Of a stretch of 64,000 nucleotides of DNA, positions 20,258 through 29,134 are shown one piece after another. The number at the start of each line of letters is the position of its first letter. Position 1 is the first letter of the stretch. Below the pieces are notes generated by a model. That model saw only the letters and a list, made by a program, of their open reading frames with translations, did no database searches and was not told the DNA's origin. The DNA lies in the NCBI GenBank assembly GCA_963565915.1, contig OY751494.1, positions 3,410,001 through 3,474,000 of the forward strand, given 5' to 3'. The stretch is from Entoloma clypeatum (taxonomy: Eukaryota > Basidiomycota > Agaricomycetes > Agaricales > Entolomataceae). Made by a program: the position numbers and the translations under genes.

Positions 20258-20268
20258 ATTCATCTACA

Positions 20269-23200
20269 ATGTCTACCTCTCGCTCTGCTCTTGACATCAT
20301 CACCCCCTTCGACGGTATCAACTACCAGAGCTGGGCCGAAAAAATGAAGTCTTACCTCCTCCATCAAGGAGTCTGGCGCATTGTCTCTGGCGACATCACT
20401 CGTCCCGTGATCGCTGACTTCACCACCACGGTCTCCACCCCTGGGGCCACTGCTGCTGCTCCCCCTGTGCTGACTACCATGACCAACCAGCCCGGCTTCC
20501 GTAAGGAAGAAAAAGCCTGGATCAGGGACGACGACGTAGCTCTCGGGGCGATACGCCTGAAGGTCTCTGAGGCGATCAGACGCCACATCAAGGACAGCAC
20601 CTCGGCACTTGACGCGTGGAAATCGCTGAAAGATAACTACTCCAAGGTGTCCCCGGCTGTCATCTTCGGCGACTTCAAGACCGCCGCCACCTTCAAGCTG
20701 TCTGGACGCGACCCCGTGCCTGAAATCGAACGCCTGGGGTCTCTTTTTGCTCGGCTCGCCGATTCGAACTTTGTTGTCCCCGATCTGATGCAGGCAATGA
20801 TCCTGGCCAATGCAATCCCCGACGCCTGGTCGTCACTCTCCACCGCCCTTTTCCAGGTCTACGATGCCGACGATTTCACCTACAAAGCCGTCGCCGAGAG
20901 TATCATCTCGGAGTACAGGCGCAAGTATTCAGTCGGGTCTACTTGTGCGTCCAATGAGCAGGCCCGGAAAATCTCTGGGACAAAGCGCAAGGGGCAGGAC
21001 CCCAAATGGGAAAAGCAGCAAAAGCCGAGTACCTCGCAGAACGATGCTGACGAGCAGCCTAACTTGACCGACCATAGTACCGCTTCTGAAAAGAAGAAGG
21101 GAAAAGGACGATGGCGCAATCAGAAGAAAAATGCCAACACTGCGGACAACGCGTCCAAACATGTGGAGGAAACGGTTGAGTTTGTTGCTCCCGCCATCCA
21201 CTTCCCTCCTCTTCCGGCACCATCCTTCACCACCGTCACTGGTCGCGGGAAAATGGCAAGTACCGCCCAGCCCGATTCTGCAAAAATGCAGTCGCTCCTG
21301 CAGCGTATGAACCCGCCTCCTTCCCAGTACACTGGACTTCCATCTGGAAAACCGTCCGTGTGGAAAAAGAACGACCATGTTCGCAAACTCGCGCGCGGCA
21401 TTGGTGCTCGCCCCTCAGGGTCAAACCTTCGCATTCTGGATACGATTATCCCAGAAGAAGACGAAAGACCGTCCAAGCAGCGTCGAGTTACTCCGCCGCT
21501 GGACCAAACCCTTAGGATGATGGACATAGACCATCAGAGCGAGCGTATGGGGCCGGATCAATTCGAAGATGGGCTTATTGAACTTGACGGTTCGTCATCT
21601 CCCTCTCCTGAATCTGACCAATTAAGGAAAGCTAATAACACCTCCTTTCAGACGTGTAAAATATTAGCTAGTACTAGTGCAGAATGTATGGATCATATTG
21701 ACAGCGATCTATATAAAAAATATACAAAGCACTTTGCGTCATGCACACACTGTAAGGAGAAAGAACGCGCACAATGGATCTTAGACTCCGGTGCCTCGTT
21801 ACACTTTACCCATGAGTTCAAGGACTTTGCGTACTACAGGCCTCTCAAGGCTAAGCGATTTGTCCAAACGGAAAGAAACTGGAGATACTCGGAGTTGGGG
21901 CCGTTCCAGTACGGCATACCCTAAATGGGGAAACTAAAACCCATCTCCTACGACCGGTATTTTATATTCCGGATATGGACACACGTCTATTGTCCCTAGG
22001 CGTCTTCCTCAACCATGGTTACAAAGTTGATGGAATGCGTGGAGAAATTAATATCTCTAAAGGGCTGAACAAAATACAGTTTTCGCCTCATTTCATCGGA
22101 CAAACCATTTACTGGCTAGACACTGAAATACGCTATGACCAAATCCACGCGATCTCTAGCGAAATCACTGTTGAAACCTGGCATAAACGCCTTGGCCACC
22201 CAAATGACCAGGCGCTCAATAAAATTCCCACTAGTACCAAAGGAGTACCCAGAACGTTAGTACGTGAGAAATCACAGGAAAGCTGCACGGGGTGCCTCAA
22301 AGGGAAAATGCCGAATCAGTCATACCCCAATTCAATGACGAGGGCTGTCAAACCCTTCGATCTGATTCATTCAGACCTGAAACAGATATCCACGGCATCG
22401 TACCATAAGTACAAATATTTCCTTACCTTTTTGGACGATTTTTCATCCCATGTCTGGGTCGTCTTGCTTAGGAAAAAGTCTGGTGCCATCACGGCACTAA
22501 GACAGTTTCTTGCGATGATCCAGAACCAATTTGCCGCTACCCCTAAGAAGTGGCGAGTTGATGGAGGTGGAGAATTTGACGAATACAAGGATGTACTTGC
22601 CAATCATGGAATTCTGATCGACGTCACGCTCCCATATCAGCACCAGCAGAATGGTAGAGCAGAACGGATCAATCGAACACTATGGGAAAAATCTCAGGCA
22701 CTGCGCTTCGATGCATGCTTACCGCCCATGTGGTGGGAATTCTGTTTGGAACATGCAGCATTTCTCTACAACAGAACCCCCATGCAGCGTCTTGAATGGA
22801 AAACCCCTTACTTCAGGGTGACCAATGAGATCCCCGACATGTCCAGCATCAGAGTATTTGGATGTCAAGCATATGTATATATCCCAAAGGAGAAACGTAG
22901 GAACTCCCTGGAATCAAGATCCCGATTGATGATTTATCTCGGATCGAAACCAGGGGTCAAAGGATACCGCTTCATGGATCCTGAGACCAACACGATTTTC
23001 ATGGGAGGGAAAGCTATCTTTGATGAAAGCAAGTACCCTAGATGCCATATCGACCCGTTGCCAGAAAAACACCCAGAAATGGAAAACCCAGAGCCGGCTG
23101 ATGAGTTTGAGGATCTCATTCCCGGCAGCAATGACGACGACAGTCACAACGAAACACCTCATGACCCACTTCCCATTGAACAGGATCAACCTGAATCAGA

Positions 23201-25052
23201 CAACGAATTGCCTGCCAGTGAGCCTGATGACGAACCGCGAGTACCCACTCCGGAACCTGAGCAAGTACCAGATCGACCAATCAGGGAACGACGAGTTCGG
23301 AAGATGCCAGGAAGCATCTATGGGGAAGACACTCCAGCGTCTGATCTTGAAAAATTAGATCGAAGACGGAGATTGGGCGGTCAAACGGCATGGATGAATG
23401 ACCTCCTGATGGAGGCGATATCAGTCCAAGTTGGCATTGTCGACATGTCCCATAAAGACATATACCCTCTTCCAAATAAAGAAGACTGGTATGCGGCTGA
23501 ACGTAAAGAGCTAGACATGCTCAAACGCCGCGGGGTGATCACAGAGCTAGTACCCCTGCCTGCAGGAAGGAAAGCTCTAAGGAACAAATGGGTTTACAAC
23601 GAAAAGTCTGACGGCCGCCTGAAAGCACGTCTCGTCGCAAAAGGCTTTTCACAGGTAGAAGGGATCGACTTTGATCAGATCTTCTCACCAGTCGTAAGAT
23701 ATGAAACCGTCCGACTAATACTGGCATTGACAGCCCTTGAAGGGTGGTTCATGACACTTTTGGACGTCTCATCAGCCTTCCTCTATGGAACGCTCCGTGA
23801 AGTCATTTACATGCGACAGCCTGAGGGCTACATAGTAAAAGGGAAAGAACACCTCGTGTACCAACTATTCAAAGCTCTATATGGACTTAAGCAGGCCGCA
23901 TTAGCCTGGTGGAGGGAACTTGATTCCTCCATGAAAAAGCTCGGCTTTGTCCGGCTTCACTCCGATGCGGGAGTGTTCATTCACAAAAGTACCAGTGGGG
24001 AAATTGTAATCGCCGTCATCTATGTCGACGACTCTGCTTTTCTCAGCACAAACCGGGAGTATATGCTAGAGAAAAAGAAGGCCTTCATGACCACATGGGA
24101 ATGTAGGGACCTAGGGCACCTTGTGCCTGATGGGGAACCGAAAGAATTTCTCTCTATCCAAATAAGGCAACACGGGAAACGTATCTTCATCGATCAAGTA
24201 CCTTACCTTGAGAAAATACTCGAACGAATGGGGATGAGCGAATCTAACGCCACCCATACCCCACTTCCTACGGGCTACAAACCCATGATGTCCGAAGATG
24301 AACCCAATGCAGAACTTTGATCAAAGTACCAATCCGTCATCGGATCACTTCTATATCTGATGATTGGAACAAGGCCAGACATCTGTTTTGTCGTGATCAA
24401 AATGTCACAATTTTCCGCAAATCCCACCAAACGCCATTTAGAAGTGGCTAGGGATATTTGCAGGTATCTGAAAGCGACAAAGAATTACGCAATCATGTAT
24501 GATGGTGACTCAGGGAAAGGAATCTATGCATTCACAGACTCCGACTGGGCATCAGATGAAAACACGAGGAGGTCTACCACTGGCTTCTTCATATCACTGG
24601 CGTCTGGAGCAGTGACATGGGTATCATCGGCGCAAAAGACCATCGCCCTCTCTTCCACAGAAGCAGAGTATATGGCGTTATCAGACTGCAGTCGCGCAGC
24701 AACATGGCTGAGAAGCATGCTTGCCGAACTTGGAATGCAGATCGGATCAGTACCGATCTACGGAGATAACAACGGCTCCGTCTTCATCGCATCCAACCCT
24801 GTAACTGAGAAGCGATCCAAGCACATTGACGTGCGATTCCACTTCGTCAGAGAAAAAGTCTCCGAAGGGATAATTACGGTCGAATTCATTGAAGGAGTGA
24901 ACAACCCTGCAGACCTTTTAACTAAGAATCTGGGAAAAATCCTCTTTTCCAAGTTTATCCCGTACTTCGGATTGATAAAAAAACTAGGCGAAACAGAGTA
25001 CCTATATATATATGTGGGAAAAAGTAAAGATGTATTTAGAAGTATGTACTAA
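20269..25052 (+). pseudogene. C2a Gag-Pol (three lesions)
   Basis: Same protein as the intact C2b frame. 20269-21924 is Gag plus protease (WILDSGASLHFTHEF). A 10-bp deletion after RFVQT (near 21870) shifts the frame. 21975-24320 is pre-integrase, integrase (HSDLKQIS, RVDGGGEFDEY, NGRAERINR) and reverse transcriptase (YVDDSAF). A TGA at 24318 replaces the CGA of C2b. 24360-25052 is RNase H (FTDSDWASDE; YGDNNGSVFIASN), where one extra A near the end removes the normal stop. Apart from these it is close to C2b in sequence. Confidence 0.9.
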
Positions 25053-25063
25053 ATATGGGGGGG

Positions 25064-25372
25064 TGTTGAAACTTTTCCCATCGCGTAGATTAGATTAGAT
25101 TAGATTACATCACGTGACCTTTACATATCTTCATTACATACTTGTTTGGTTGGTACAAACAGTAGTACGGTATATAAGACCAGGAAACTGTCAATATCAA
25201 CAAGTTGTCTCTTGACTCTTAACCAGCTCCATCGCTCTTACCAGCCTCAACCGCTCTCACCAGCCTTACCCCTCCAAACCATGTAAGTGACCATAGCGGT
25301 ATCGTAGAGTACTTCCACTGTAGCTATGTTGCTCAGTACACCTGTGGCTAGCGCCCAGGTGGAACTTCAACA
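25064..25372 (+). repeat. C2a 3' LTR (309 bp)
   Basis: Preceded by the polypurine tract ATGGGGGGG. One substitution relative to the 5' LTR (CATCGCGTAG against CATCACGTAG). Followed by AGACT. Confidence 0.95.
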
Positions 25373-25377
25373 AGACT

Positions 25378-25752
25378 GCTCACTGAGTGCAATGATATTA
25401 AATTATAACAGATTAAACTACAATTAAATAGGATGAGGACTTGCTCTGAATAAAATATCACGGGGTCGATCAGTCACAAATAGTATTCAATCATCAAACA
25501 CTATTTGCTCTAATTTAACTGTGACATTGTCTCCGAAGCACCATGTCTGCGCCGCACTTCGCTGCCTCCACCTCCTCCAGCTCCAGCTGCAAGGTGGACG
25601 ACAAAGGCAATCCGACAAGCTGAGTGTTGCAAACACAGACACCAGACACATAAATAAACGAGGAGAGTAGTGTGGTTCTCGGTCAGCGTAGGAGCTTGCG
25701 CATTAACGAGATGAGTATATCATTTTACTACATCAGGCAGAATGATGATGGG
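25378..25752. other. Spacer between C2a and G3
   Basis: About 375 bp, AT-rich at first. A short frame ATG-TGA at 25541-25623 encodes a Ser-rich peptide of 26 residues; no family recognised. Joined to the sequence left of C2a it forms an 8-bp inverted repeat (see findings). Nothing else seen. Confidence 0.35.
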
Positions 25753-26465
25753 TGTTATATCCGTCTCCGAATCTCCGATCCACTCCGATCGTCCTCCGAC
25801 ATTCCGGACATCCGTTACCTCCGCATCTCCGCACATTGCCATCATGCATTTCATATTCATAACTCCATGCCTTTATGCATTTCATATTCATATTTCCGTT
25901 TACTTATGCATCGCCTTTCCCGCATGGTCCGTTGACCGACATCTCCGATGTTCGTTACAGTTGCTGGCAACTTACGCCACAACTCCGGACCTACTCCGAC
26001 CATCTCCGTAAAGTAATATCATTTAGGTATTTAAGCTTGTACCATACCTGTAGTTCCTCAGTTCGAATATCAACAAAGTTCACTCCTCTACTCCCCGTTC
26101 ATGCCAGAGATCCTCGCCGTGGTACAATACGCCGACAACATCCTCATCTACTGCTCTTCCTCCATTGTTACCCTTTGACGAGCTCAGTACTGCGTCCGAG
26201 TCACAACTCCGACGTCATCCGACCACTTCCACATCAACGTGTCTCTCACCGAGATCTCTCCGAGGACCTCCGCACCTCCGACCTCTCCTCTGACCTCCTG
26301 AAATTGGGACACCTTATCCAACAAACGGCGGCACAACACATACGTTGAAGCCACGTCCCTCCCCTTTGTCGTTCCTCCACATTTCCGGAGTTCCGCTCCA
26401 GTCTCAGTCCTACGTCCGACCTCTGACGGACTCCAACGAAGCTCCGACTTTTCACCTACTTAACA
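25753..26465 (+). repeat. G3 5' LTR (713 bp)
   Basis: TGTTATATCC at the start, CTACTTAACA at the end. Very rich in TCCG (nine occurrences in the first 80 bp). TATTTAA at 26028-26034; predicted RNA start near 26060. Confidence 0.9.
26028..26034 (+). promoter_or_regulatory. TATA-like box of G3 LTR
   Basis: TATTTAA, 32 nt before AGTTCGAATAT (26060-26070), which is complementary to the post-LTR primer site. The spacing matches that in G2. Confidence 0.6.
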
Positions 26466-26467
26466 GT

Positions 26468-26478
26468 ATATTCGAACT
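26468..26478 (+). other. Self-priming primer-binding site of G3
   Basis: ATATTCGAACT, 2 nt after the 5' LTR, is the reverse complement of AGTTCGAATAT at 26060-26070 in the LTR. Same geometry as in G2, with different sequence. Confidence 0.7.
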
Positions 26479-26505
26479 CAAACTGTTTTTGGATTCCTGC
26501 TAGTC

Positions 26506-27663
26506 ATGGCACTCCGAAACACCAAGACAGCAAAAGCCGCAGAAGCTGGCACTTCTAGGCAACAGGTTCTACAAAATGTCGAACAACGTTTAACAGAACT
26601 ATCCCCCGTAACTCCCACTACTCCGACACCTCCGGGTTTTCGGCCCATCACACCTCCGCATAATATTCCGATCCCCACTTCCCCCATAGAATCCGCACCC
26701 CCGTCTCCTCAGAATATTTTCGGCCCACAAGCCCTTGCGGATGCTTTCCTCTTAATGACCAATGAACTCAAACACAGCAAAGGTCACAAGCATCACAAAA
26801 AGGCTAAGGATCCGGACACCTTCGATGGCTCCGATCCCCGGAAACTGAACCAGTTCATCCTCCAATGCACATTGTTCTTCCGCGACAACTCCGAGTATGA
26901 CGATGACTCTGCCAAAATCACTCTCGCCATCTCTTTCCTCCGAGGCACAGCTCTCGATTATTTTGAGCATTTCATCATCGAACCGGACCCAGACAACCCC
27001 CCGGACTGGTACGAAGATTGGTCCGCATTCCTCCGCACGCTCCGCACAGAATTCGGGGTCATTGACCCCGTTGCAGATGCTGCCGACTCTCTGGACAATC
27101 TCAAAATGCGCAAAAATCAATATATTCTCAAGTATAATATCGAGTTCACATGCCTTGCTGCCAAAACGCACTGGGACAGCTCCGCCCTGCATCACCAGTA
27201 CTACTCCGGATTGGCAGAGCGGATTAAAGATGTCCTTGGGACTCAAGCAAAGCCAAGCACGTTACCAGCACTTAGGGAGCTAGCACAGACTATTGATGCT
27301 TGCCACTGGGAACGTCATCACGAGAAATCCCGCTCCAACAAATCCGCATCCAAATCCAACAAATCCGAAGCTAAAACCCCCTCCGCAAACTCCGATAAAA
27401 ACTCCAAAGCCAAACCGCAGACACAGAACCAGGGCAAACAGTCGAAGCCTTCCTCCACTCCCAAGTCCAACATCTCCGACAAACTCAGAAAAGACGGAAA
27501 GCTAACTCCGGAGGAACGCAAACACCGTTTTGACAACAACCTCTGTATGTTTTGTGGCAAAGCTGGACACGTCATGAAAGATTGCCTGAAGTCTTCGTCC
27601 TCTGTCTCTAAGGCTAAGGCACGCGCTGCCCAAGCCAAGACCACAGATGAAACAAAAAATTAG
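26506..27663 (+). CDS. gag: G3 Gag
   Basis: An intact 385-residue protein. Residues about 100-265 form the retrotransposon Gag capsid region (PDTFDGSDPRKLNQFILQC, DWSAFLRTLRTEFG, then KMRKNQYILKYNIEF). A Lys/Ser-rich basic stretch follows at about 265-330. One zinc knuckle CMFCGKAGHVMKDC sits near residues 346-359. The frame ends with AAA AAT TAG, a slippery site for entry into pol. Packages RNA into the particle; cytoplasmic. Start is the first ATG after the leader. Confidence 0.9.
   Translation: MALRNTKTAKAAEAGTSRQQVLQNVEQRLTELSPVTPTTPTPPGFRPITPPHNIPIPTSPIESAPPSPQNIFGPQALADAFLLMTNELKHSKGHKHHKKAKDPDTFDGSDPRKLNQFILQCTLFFRDNSEYDDDSAKITLAISFLRGTALDYFEHFIIEPDPDNPPDWYEDWSAFLRTLRTEFGVIDPVADAADSLDNLKMRKNQYILKYNIEFTCLAAKTHWDSSALHHQYYSGLAERIKDVLGTQAKPSTLPALRELAQTIDACHWERHHEKSRSNKSASKSNKSEAKTPSANSDKNSKAKPQTQNQGKQSKPSSTPKSNISDKLRKDGKLTPEERKHRFDNNLCMFCGKAGHVMKDCLKSSSSVSKAKARAAQAKTTDETKN
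27654..27660 (+). promoter_or_regulatory. -1 frameshift slippery heptamer at gag stop
   Basis: A AAA AAT in gag phase, directly followed by the TAG stop. Slipping back one base continues into the frame that holds the protease (VDSGSTHCFID), which is open from here to the C3 insertion. Confidence 0.65.
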
Positions 27664-27932
27664 CGGGCCATCCACAGGACTCTGTACGGCCTGAGGACTG
27701 TGTTGAACCCATCTGTACTACCGCTCTACTCAACGCTTCCGCTCTTTCCGATCCCAATTCCCTCCGTGTCCAACTTACATCTCCGCTTATCTCCGATTCT
27801 TCTCCGATAGCCGCCCTTGTGGACTCCGGCTCTACTCATTGTTTTATTGACTCCCGTTATGCTTCATCCTATAAACTCCCTTTCACCTCCATACCTCCGA
27901 TCGAACTTAAATTATTTGATGGAACATCCAAC
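27660..27932 (+). pseudogene. G3 Pol, protease part before C3
   Basis: In the -1 frame relative to gag. Open without stops to the insertion point. The active site ALVDSGSTHCFID is near 27813-27852. Cut after FDGTSN by C3; the reading continues in the same frame at 34680 with SVITQAVDLP once C3 and one target copy are ignored. Confidence 0.85.
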
Positions 27933-28281
27933 TGTTGAACATATTGCCAGATATGTCGCACCATGTGCTTGTCACAGGAAGTGACTATAAGTCACTATTA
28001 CCATATATGTGAGTTTATGGTATAACCACGGACGCATGACTTGTTTATGTATTGTTTGTACAATGGTCCGTGCGCATATTGGATTAGTATAAATACCCAT
28101 GTATTTAGTACGGTGAATCTGAACTTCTTGAACACCCCAGTTCTTTGAGTTAACTAACAAGCTAGTACAGCTTCTAGATCTTCTCTAGTTACTCTTAACC
28201 AGGTTAGTTGAGCTTCCTTCATGCCTTCGTACCGTTACATCTTGAGCGCCCTTTGGGCTGCCTATGTCGGTTACTTCATTA
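27933..28281 (+). repeat. C3 5' LTR (349 bp)
   Basis: TGTTGAACAT at the start, ACTTCATTA at the end. Base for base identical to 34326-34674. TATAAATA at 28088-28095, possible splice donor CCAG|GTTAGT at 28203, and ATG of the extra frame at 28221. Confidence 0.96.
28088..28095 (+). promoter_or_regulatory. TATA box of C3 LTR
   Basis: TATAAATA; transcription would start near 28118-28122, upstream of both the candidate donor at 28203 and the ATG at 28221. Confidence 0.6.
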
Positions 28282-29045
28282 GGTTATGGGCCCCGGCCCT
28301 AGCGCCGCATGCTCTGAGTATCTTAGCTTTTGCGCTATTATTGGCAGCATCCGCTTTGTATGCTACCCTGGAGACTGGTTTCCTCAGTATCAAATACATC
28401 GAGCTCGATGGTTCCCTTAACGGTGAACCTCGCAGTGTTCGAGGTATTGAATGTACCTTTCAGTGGGTCATTCTTGATCGATTACTTGAGAGAATCCCTG
28501 TTACAATGATCGTATCACGAGAGCAAGTCCATATGGTGCCAACGGCACAGGGCTCAGTCCCTTCAGGTCTTGATGACAATGGACGCATCGTTGCACGTTG
28601 CGGGGTGTGTCGACAACTTGTTGTTGACAGTCAGCATTGCCCGAGGCATTGCATAGACAACACCACTTTTGACTACTCGTGTACTACGTGTGATGCAGGA
28701 GGAGCAAGGACCCGAGTTCTAAACCGCAGACGGCGTAATCGCCGTACTGAGGTACCTACCCAAGATGGAGATCCCACGGATCCTCCGCCCGTGTATGTTG
28801 ATGATGGGACCATCCCTGAAGCACACGGAGCACCTCCTCTTTCGCCTCCGACCCAACAAGTTCAGTTGCCGGATAATGACCCCTTAATTGAGGCGGCGAA
28901 CAGAGCGAATGAAGTCATGCTCTCTGTTCAGGGAGGATCTTGCACCTGTGGGCAACATCGCACTCAGGGCGCACATGACGATTGGGTAGAATTAGTGATG
29001 GCATTTCATATGCTACCACTAGACCAAACAGAGAATGAAGAATGA
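28221..29045 (+). CDS. C3 accessory ORF: putative membrane protein with Cys pairs
   Basis: A 274-residue frame, no family recognised. Residues 1-20 are encoded inside the LTR, and the next codons are the tRNA primer site itself (read as RLWAP). Two hydrophobic stretches at about 5-22 and 28-50 suggest membrane insertion. At about 127-165 there are Cys/His pairs (CGVC, CPRHC, CTTC) that could bind zinc, then an Arg-rich run (NRRRRNRRTE), a Pro- and Asp-rich acidic region, and a late CTCGQH. It ends 57 bp before the gag-pol frame opens. Only unspliced RNA would encode it. It could be captured or an envelope-like or accessory protein; the frame being open in a very young copy does not by itself prove selection. 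Confidence 0.55.
   Translation: MPSYRYILSALWAAYVGYFIRLWAPALAPHALSILAFALLLAASALYATLETGFLSIKYIELDGSLNGEPRSVRGIECTFQWVILDRLLERIPVTMIVSREQVHMVPTAQGSVPSGLDDNGRIVARCGVCRQLVVDSQHCPRHCIDNTTFDYSCTTCDAGGARTRVLNRRRRNRRTEVPTQDGDPTDPPPVYVDDGTIPEAHGAPPLSPPTQQVQLPDNDPLIEAANRANEVMLSVQGGSCTCGQHRTQGAHDDWVELVMAFHMLPLDQTENEE
28282..28293 (+). other. C3 primer-binding site (half-tRNA iMet type)
   Basis: GGTTATGGGCCC directly after the LTR; the same 12-mer as in the other copia elements here. It lies inside the accessory frame. Confidence 0.75.
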
Positions 29046-29134
29046 TGATCGACAAGGCAGCTCGTCTATTTATTTTCTGATGCGCTTTTTCGATATAACA
29101 TATGCTGACTCTATTTATGTTTCACAGCATCATC

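Larger units (their letters stand above)
19599..25372 (+). mobile_element. C2a: full-length Ty1/copia element (plus strand)
   Basis: A 5774-bp element with 309-bp LTRs that differ at one base, flanked by the direct repeat AGACT (19594-19598 and 25373-25377). Gag-pol is disabled by a 10-bp deletion, a nonsense codon and a small indel near the end. It is a sister copy of C2b at 39217-44996, whose frame is intact. Confidence 0.95.
28203..29127 (+). other. Candidate leader intron of C3 (925 nt)
   Basis: Donor AG|GTTAGT in the LTR. Branch-like TGCTGAC (CTGAC at 29105-29109) and acceptor TTTCACAG ending at 29127, 7 nt before ATGTCTTC. Removal would delete the extra frame and the primer site and bring gag close to the cap. 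Analogous to the candidate in C2. Confidence 0.45.

Noticed and set aside
27972..28160. A 62-codon minus-strand frame present in both C3 LTRs
   Set aside because: Repeats only because the LTRs are identical; no domain or start context.
29102..29134. ATG at 29102 as the C3 Gag start
   Set aside because: It lies within the presumed branch point/acceptor region and adds an atypical leader; ATG 29135 gives a normal copia Gag start.
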